From Scatosoma sp045643825 (GTDB lineage Bacteria; Bacillota; Clostridia; Christensenellales; Borkfalkiaceae): 6,285 bases of DNA. Below the pieces are notes generated by a model. That model was not told the DNA's origin. It saw nothing but the letters and a program-made list of their open reading frames with translations, and ran no database searches. Where the stretch lies: NCBI GenBank assembly GCA_045643825.1, contig JAZRFV010000003.1:1-6285 (forward strand). The letters are read 5' to 3'. Both the position numbers and the translations under genes were made by a program. Positions 1 to 3,613 of this stretch are shown here, piece by piece; the first letter of the stretch is position 1; every line of letters starts with the position of its first letter.

Positions 1-8
1 TCGCTCAT
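1..8 (-). CDS. Start of a divergent gene, truncated by the window edge
   Basis: Only the first two codons and part of the third are present (Met-Ser, then GA). The start is supported by an excellent Shine-Dalgarno site, AAGGAG on the minus strand (plus positions 15-20), six bases before the ATG, and by a near-consensus promoter further upstream. The product cannot be identified from two residues. The gene runs divergently from the thioesterase gene, and the two share the AT-rich region between them. Confidence 0.75.
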
Positions 9-130
9 AACCTGCTCCTTTCTTACTGTTTTTGTCTGACATAGTAGTGCTATGCCAGATGTAATCGCTTTATCGCAAACCTCTAAAAGCCTTTAAAAAC
101 CAGGAGATTTTGCGCATTTATACTTTACAT
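9..130 (-). promoter_or_regulatory. Structured 5' leader of the divergent gene (class unknown)
   Basis: The minus-strand promoter predicts a start near 129-130, giving a leader of about 120 nt. Two possible stems are visible. A distal one pairs 109-114 with 74-79 (six bp), continued by 104-106 with 81-83. A nine-bp hairpin near the gene pairs 50-58 with 36-44 around a five-base loop. In that hairpin, position 39 against 55 is an A/C mismatch on the plus strand but a U-G wobble in minus-strand RNA, which suggests the minus strand is the functional RNA. No run of U follows either stem, so it is not an obvious terminator. It matches no riboswitch class I can recognise. It may be only an untranslated leader. 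Confidence 0.4.
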
Positions 131-135
131 AGAGT

Positions 136-164
136 ATTATACCACAAATAAATATCAAAGTCAA
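136..164 (-). promoter_or_regulatory. Sigma-A promoter of the divergent gene
   Basis: Read on the minus strand, the -35 box is TTGACT (plus 159-164) and the -10 box is TATAAT (plus 136-141). The spacer is exactly 17 bases, and TGG immediately before the -10 makes it an extended -10 promoter. The predicted start is near 129-130. It points away from the thioesterase promoter. Confidence 0.8.
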
Positions 165-236
165 TATTTTCACAAGAAAAACTTGCCAAAATCGATATTT
201 TTTTTTGTAATTTCTTTAGAAAATATCTTGTAGAGA

Positions 237-265
237 TTGACATTTTTTGCCGAAAAAGGTATACT
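237..265 (+). promoter_or_regulatory. Sigma-A promoter of the thioesterase/argJ pair
   Basis: The -35 box is TTGACA (237-242) and the -10 box TATACT (260-265), with a 17-base spacer. AT-rich sequence upstream, including a run of nine T at 198-206, could act as an UP element. The expected transcription start is at about 271-273, that is, at the ATG itself (272-274). Confidence 0.75.
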
Positions 266-271
266 TAAATT

Positions 272-1015
272 ATGGAACTTTACGAACATAAAAAAGAATT
301 TACAATTAAATATTGTGACTCCGATTTCAAGGACGAAATGAAGCTTTCCGTTGCGCTTGCATTAATGGAAGAGGTTGCTTGTTCCAGCGCGGACGAGTTG
401 GGCTTTGGCTACGCCTTTGTAAAGCCCCGTGGCTATGCCTTTATGGTAACGAACGTGTGTATGGAGTTTTTACGGCCAATCACTTTGGGGGAAACTGTAC
501 AGGTAAAAACCTGGCCTCTTCCGCCTACGAGGGCGACCTTTGGTAGAGAATATCAATTTCTCTCAAAGGGCGTGGTGGCTATCAATGCTTCTTCTCGTTG
601 GTGTTTGGTGGATATGAAAGAAGGAAAGCTACTTCTTTCCAAGGCGATTGACAATCAGGACTATTCCACCTACAACACGACAAAGCTGTTTGAAAACGTC
701 GTTTGGAAAATCCCTTTGTTTGCCCCCTCGGAAGGGGAGCTTCGCTACGAGATGACGGTGGCGAATTCCGAATACGATCATAATATGCACGTGAATAACA
801 CCCGCTACGCGGATTACTGCTTGAACTGTTTCACTATTGCGGAATTATCCGAGAAAAAGCTGAAAAAATTCTCCATTACCTACGCAAAGCAATGCAAGGA
901 AGGGGATGTTCTTCGTTTCTACCGTAAGGCGTTAGAGGATGGTGGTTATCTTGTGCAGGGCTTTAATGGTCAAGATGAAACCGTCGTGCAAGCGGCAATT
1001 ACTTTTGTGGAGTAA
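272..1015 (+). CDS. Acyl-ACP thioesterase (FatA/FatB-like, double hotdog)
   Basis: Predicted cytosolic enzyme that hydrolyses acyl-acyl carrier protein to free fatty acid and ACP, ending fatty-acid chain growth. The 247 residues match the usual bacterial length of two tandem hotdog domains (roughly 1-130 and 150-247). The first has the family pattern FLRPITLGETVQVKTW (66-81), then a REYQF segment (92-96) and WCLVD (110-114). The second carries the active-site signature DHNMHVNNTRY, with Asp169, Asn171 and His173. In plant FatB a Glu-Cys pair follows at the position of Gln207-Cys208 here, so the Glu appears replaced by Gln while the Cys remains. The start at 272 is fixed by homology, since the family begins just before the EF-(T/E)-(I/V)-x-Y segment. 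No usable Shine-Dalgarno site precedes it, and the promoter position implies a leaderless mRNA. The argJ-like gene follows after 9 nt, so they are probably co-transcribed. The family call is firm; substrate chain length cannot be read. Confidence 0.88.
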   Translation: MELYEHKKEFTIKYCDSDFKDEMKLSVALALMEEVACSSADELGFGYAFVKPRGYAFMVTNVCMEFLRPITLGETVQVKTWPLPPTRATFGREYQFLSKGVVAINASSRWCLVDMKEGKLLLSKAIDNQDYSTYNTTKLFENVVWKIPLFAPSEGELRYEMTVANSEYDHNMHVNNTRYADYCLNCFTIAELSEKKLKKFSITYAKQCKEGDVLRFYRKALEDGGYLVQGFNGQDETVVQAAITFVE

Positions 1016-1024
1016 GAGTTTTCG

Positions 1025-2251
1025 ATGAGAAAGAATGGTATCAATCGTGAAATAACGGAGATAGACGGGGGTATTTGTGCCCCCGTCGGTTTCCGCGCGA
1101 ATGGGATTCATTGCGGCTTTACCGACGATGAAAGTAAAAAGGATTTGGCTTTGGTCTTGGCGGATAGACGATGTCCAACGGCGTGCATGTATTCTGCGGA
1201 AAGTAAAGCCAGCGGCCCTGCTGCAACGACGAAACGCCATTTGAAATACGGTTTGGCGCGTGCAATTCTTGTAAATAGCGGTGTTGCCAACGTGGGTGTG
1301 CCCGGTGGGGAACGATTGGCGGAGATGGCTTGTCGAGTGTTGGCGGCTTGCTCCGACGTAGATTGTAACGATACGATAATCGCATCCACGGGCGTTATAG
1401 GACAACCGATTGCACTTTCCACTTTTGAGGCAGGGATGCGTCCGTTGGTTCAGGGCTTACAAGCTACCCATGAGGGAAGCTTGGCGGCTGCCGAGGCGAT
1501 TATGACAACAGACTCCTATCCCAAACACACGGCGTTTTCCTTTGATTTGGGGGCTTTCCCTTGTAGAATCGGTGCGCTTTTTAAAGGAAACCTGCACGTA
1601 TGTCCAAATATGGCGACGACCTTAATTTTTCTAACGACGGACGTGAATATTTCTTCCGAAATGCTACAAAAAGCCTTGTCTATTTGCGTGAAGGATACGG
1701 TAAATATGCTCGTTTGCGACGGTACGCCCTCGCCCAACGATATGGTGTGTATTATGGCAAACGGCAAGGCGGGGAACTACAAAATTTCCTGCGATGATAC
1801 CGAGTTTTCAAAATTCGTATTTTGTCTCAAAAAGGTATTGTTTGAACTTTGCCGCCGCTTAACTGCGGATTGCGACAAGCAAGGACGAGTATTTTGGTGT
1901 AAAGTATCGGGCGCGAAATCCCAACAAGTGGCAAAGGCCGTGGCAAAGGCGTTGGTATCCTCATCGGGGATTCGTCGTATGCTGTCGAAGGGAGAAAACG
2001 ACGTAGAACGGCTTATGAACATCGTATGTTGCGCCGCCGACTTGGTGGATTTTACCAAGTTGCAAATTACACTTGAAGGCGGTGAGTCCTCTTTGGTTTT
2101 ATATGAGGATAGCACCTTTATGCGGATTGATAAGGTTCACCTTTTAAAAATGGTTGATTGGCAAGAGGTAACCTTGAAAATTGCGTTGAACGAGGGGAAT
2201 TATTCCGCAACGGCGCTTGGTTGCATAGAGGAAAAGGATATATTGTCGTAA
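1025..2251 (+). CDS. argJ: ArgJ-family ornithine acetyltransferase, divergent
   Basis: ArgJ moves the acetyl group from N-acetylornithine to glutamate in the cyclic arginine pathway; some members also use acetyl-CoA. It is a cytosolic protein that cleaves itself into alpha and beta chains. Family marks seen: GFRANGIHCG (22-31), ILVNSG (81-86), the oxyanion motif ASTGVIG with Thr122-Gly123, IMTTDSYPK (159-167), and PNMATTL, where cleavage before Thr198 would give chains 1-197 and 198-408. The family KGSGMI segment is KGNLHV (Lys187 kept). DG(D/E)TSTND is DGTPSPND (232-239). GEGATK is CDKQGR (283-288, Glu to Asp and Lys to Arg). The xDxNWGRI segment is ENDVERLM (324-331). The usual C-terminal GCDLTYDYVxIN ending is cut to GCIEEKDILS. 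Length (408) is near normal. Start at ATG 1025 with a weak AAGAG site six bases upstream, 9 nt after the thioesterase stop. It could be a working enzyme with altered specificity, or a gene under relaxed selection. Family sure, activity uncertain. Confidence 0.8.
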   Translation: MRKNGINREITEIDGGICAPVGFRANGIHCGFTDDESKKDLALVLADRRCPTACMYSAESKASGPAATTKRHLKYGLARAILVNSGVANVGVPGGERLAEMACRVLAACSDVDCNDTIIASTGVIGQPIALSTFEAGMRPLVQGLQATHEGSLAAAEAIMTTDSYPKHTAFSFDLGAFPCRIGALFKGNLHVCPNMATTLIFLTTDVNISSEMLQKALSICVKDTVNMLVCDGTPSPNDMVCIMANGKAGNYKISCDDTEFSKFVFCLKKVLFELCRRLTADCDKQGRVFWCKVSGAKSQQVAKAVAKALVSSSGIRRMLSKGENDVERLMNIVCCAADLVDFTKLQITLEGGESSLVLYEDSTFMRIDKVHLLKMVDWQEVTLKIALNEGNYSATALGCIEEKDILS

Positions 2252-2292
2252 AAATTTATTTTTCCTATGGAAAAAGGGCTTCGAGAACTTGA
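2222..2292 (+). other. Possible frameshifted C-terminal remnant of argJ
   Basis: After the GC dipeptide of the family ending, adding one A to the A4 run at 2232-2235 would bypass the stop at 2249 and read GCIEEKGYIVVKIYFSY, then about seven more residues to a TGA at 2290-2292. Many ArgJ proteins end GCDLTEGYVxIN followed by a few residues with a Tyr. The GC-four residues-GY spacing matches exactly and hydrophobic residues follow. The similarity is short and could be chance. Confidence 0.35.
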
Positions 2293-2317
2293 CATTCGCA
2301 TACGCGCGTGCTATAAT
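2289..2317 (+). promoter_or_regulatory. Consensus extended -10 promoter of the carAB leader
   Basis: Perfect -35 TTGACA (2289-2294), 17-base spacer, TGC extension (2309-2311) and perfect -10 TATAAT (2312-2317). Transcription should begin in the AAAA at about 2322-2325, some 15 bases before the small leader ORF. Such a strong promoter suits a gene controlled downstream by attenuation. Confidence 0.88.
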
Positions 2318-2338
2318 ATACAAAATTGCAGGTGAGTT

Positions 2339-2473
2339 ATGATGTTTGCGAATGATATGAAGAAACTGAACATGGAAGGAACGGCTGGTTACGTGTTGGC
2401 AGAAGACAAGCTTAACGCTTCTGTTCGTTTTTGTGTTTCGCAAAAGTTTTTCATTTTTTGTAAAAAGGACTGA
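2339..2473 (+). CDS. Putative 44-residue leader peptide of carAB
   Basis: Open frame of 44 codons between the carAB promoter and terminator: MMFANDMKKLNM..., ending ...KFFIFCKKD. A site AGGTGA (2330-2335) lies three bases before the first ATG; this matches the 3' half of the full AAGGAGGTGATC sequence and is correctly spaced when aligned that way. The stop codon (2471-2473) lies inside the rising arm of the terminator, so a ribosome finishing this ORF would cover that arm and block hairpin formation. The last codons cross a U-rich tract, giving Phe-Phe-Ile-Phe. I recognise no protein family. The E. coli pyrBI leader peptide is also 44 residues and also has a Phe-rich stretch from a U-rich tract; sequence homology is not claimed. 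It could instead be a chance ORF, but signal placement argues for translation. Confidence 0.55.
   Translation: MMFANDMKKLNMEGTAGYVLAEDKLNASVRFCVSQKFFIFCKKD
2429..2459 (+). promoter_or_regulatory. Putative pause hairpin and U-rich tract in the carAB leader
   Basis: The arms 2429-2435 and 2439-2445 pair over seven bases (one U-G wobble) around a UUU loop. Positions 2447-2459 follow as UUUUUCAUUUUUU, and the terminator stem begins seven bases later. A small hairpin followed by a U-rich stretch just before a terminator is the layout that gives UTP-sensitive RNA polymerase pausing in the E. coli pyrBI leader. The role is inferred; the hairpin is weak and A/U-rich. Confidence 0.45.
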
Positions 2474-2498
2474 TTTTTCTAAATCAGTCTTATTTTTT
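2466..2498 (+). terminator. Intrinsic terminator/attenuator before carA
   Basis: Arms 2466-2476 and 2481-2491 form an 11-bp stem (GACTGATTT core with one G-U) closed by a four-base loop, followed by A and six T (2493-2498). It lies about 140 nt after the promoter and 43 nt before the carA start, with no other promoter in between that I can see. Full termination would therefore silence carAB, which points to conditional termination. Confidence 0.85.
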
Positions 2499-2529
2499 AT
2501 CAAATTGGTAATAAAAAATAAATCAATAT

Positions 2530-2535
2530 AGAGGA
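2530..2535 (+). promoter_or_regulatory. carA: Ribosome binding site fixing the carA start
   Basis: AGAGGA lies six bases before the ATG at 2542. An earlier in-frame ATG at 2536 directly abuts this site and would leave no spacing, so 2542 is the likely start. The sequence between the terminator and this site is AT-rich and looks unstructured. Confidence 0.7.
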
Positions 2536-2541
2536 ATGCGT

Positions 2542-3612
2542 ATGAAAAATCAAAAGGTGTATTTAACCCTTCAAAACGGTAAAACCTTCCAAGGTTGGCG
2601 TTTTGGTGCGGACGGTGACATCGTAGGCGAGTTGGTATTTTCCACGGGTATGGTTGGGTATATGGAAACCTTGACCGATCCTGCAAACTATGGACAAATC
2701 CTTGTGCAAACCTTCCCTTTAATCGGTAATTACGGCGCGATTCGCGCGGATGTGGAAAGCAAGCGCGCTTGGGTGGCTGCATACGTTGTGCGTGAAATCT
2801 GTGACGAGCCTTCCAACTTCCGTATGGAGGATACCTTGGAAAACTACTTAAAGGAAGAGGGCGTCGTAGGGATTTACGGCGTGGATACGAGAGAGCTTAC
2901 CAAGATTTTGCGTGAAGAAGGCGCAATGAACGCTCGTATCAGCAACAAGCCTTTGAAGGAAGAAGAAATTGCTTCGTTGAAAGCTTATAAAATTGAAAAC
3001 GCATTGGAGCAAACCGCATCGACGGAAAAAGGCTACTTTGCGGCGGAAAACGCAACGAAAACGGTGGCGCTTTGGAATTTGGGCGCGAAAAATAGCACGA
3101 TTGCAAACCTCAACAAGGAAGGCTACAACGTAATCAGCATGCCCACGAATTCGACTGCGCAAGAAATCCTTGCCCTCAATGCAAACGGGGTGGTAATTTC
3201 CGACGGCGCAGGAAATCCCAACGAAAATACCGCTTTAATCAATGAGGTAGCAAAGCTGATGGGTAAAACGCCCGTTATGGCAATGGGCTTGGGGCATTTG
3301 ACGGTGGCTTTGGCGCTCGGCGCGAAGGTACAAAAGCAAAAATACGGTCACCGCGGTAGCAATCAACCCGTAAAATGCGTAAAGGACGGCAAGGTTTACA
3401 TTTCGATGCAAAATCACGGCTACGAAGTGGTGAATGACTCGGTTAAGGTTGGCGAAATCAGCTTTATCAACGTAAACGACGGTTCCTGCGAAGGGATTGA
3501 TTATGAGGAATTAAATGCATTTACCGTACAATTTGTTCCCGAATCCTGCGGTATCGGACACCCTAGCAACCCCTTGTATGAGAAATTTGCCGCAATGACG
3601 GAGGTGAAATAA
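2542..3612 (+). CDS. carA: Carbamoyl-phosphate synthase small subunit, glutaminase site lost
   Basis: CarA normally hydrolyses glutamine and feeds ammonia through a tunnel to CarB. The 356-residue product is full length: N-terminal small-chain domain (about 1-130, with STGMVGYMETLTDP and GVDTRELT) and class I amidotransferase domain (about 173-350). The catalytic centre is altered throughout. Numbered from ATG 2542 with E. coli residues in brackets: Gly249 replaces the nucleophile (Cys269) in MGLGHL, Leu253 replaces Gln273, Val332 replaces the catalytic His353 in VQFVPES, Ala48 replaces glutamine-binding Ser47, and the SNGPGDP loop is SDGAGNP. Glu334 (Glu355) and His292 (His312) remain. Gly249 is codon GGC at 3286-3288; Val332 is GTT at 3535-3537. 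The frame is intact and codon use resembles carB, so it is not a decayed gene. It probably cannot use glutamine, yet may hold the complex together, as in ammonia-dependent animal CPS I, where the Cys is Ser. It is followed after one base by carB. Confidence 0.92.
   Translation: MKNQKVYLTLQNGKTFQGWRFGADGDIVGELVFSTGMVGYMETLTDPANYGQILVQTFPLIGNYGAIRADVESKRAWVAAYVVREICDEPSNFRMEDTLENYLKEEGVVGIYGVDTRELTKILREEGAMNARISNKPLKEEEIASLKAYKIENALEQTASTEKGYFAAENATKTVALWNLGAKNSTIANLNKEGYNVISMPTNSTAQEILALNANGVVISDGAGNPNENTALINEVAKLMGKTPVMAMGLGHLTVALALGAKVQKQKYGHRGSNQPVKCVKDGKVYISMQNHGYEVVNDSVKVGEISFINVNDGSCEGIDYEELNAFTVQFVPESCGIGHPSNPLYEKFAAMTEVK
3600..3607 (+). promoter_or_regulatory. carB: Shine-Dalgarno site of carB inside the end of carA
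   Basis: GGAGGTGA, nearly a full complement of the 16S rRNA 3' end, lies six bases before the carB ATG and overlaps the last codons of carA. With one base between the genes this favours coupled translation and matched amounts of the two subunits. Confidence 0.8.
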
Positions 3613-3613
3613 T

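Noticed and set aside
211..222. Inverted repeat TTTCT-TT-AGAAA upstream of the thioesterase as an operator
   Set aside because: Five-base arms in very AT-rich DNA are expected by chance, and it does not match a FapR or FabT site known to me.
2259..2275. Hairpin TTTTTCC-TAT-GGAAAAA after argJ as a terminator
   Set aside because: The stem is A/T-rich with only two G-C pairs and no T run follows it on the plus strand, so it is not a convincing intrinsic terminator.
2324..2530. PyrR-binding attenuator in the carAB leader
   Set aside because: I looked for the conserved PyrR binding loop (ARUCCNGNGAGGYU-like) and for a segment complementary to the terminator's rising arm and found neither, so a PyrR switch is not supported by eye.
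2536..2541. ATG at 2536 as the carA start
   Set aside because: The Shine-Dalgarno AGAGGA (2530-2535) would abut this codon directly. The ATG at 2542 has six-base spacing and gives the usual CarA N-terminus.
3286..3288. Cys-to-Gly change in CarA as a sequencing error
   Set aside because: GGC differs from TGC by one base, but the His-to-Val, Gln-to-Leu, Ser-to-Ala and oxyanion-loop changes need several further independent substitutions in an intact frame.
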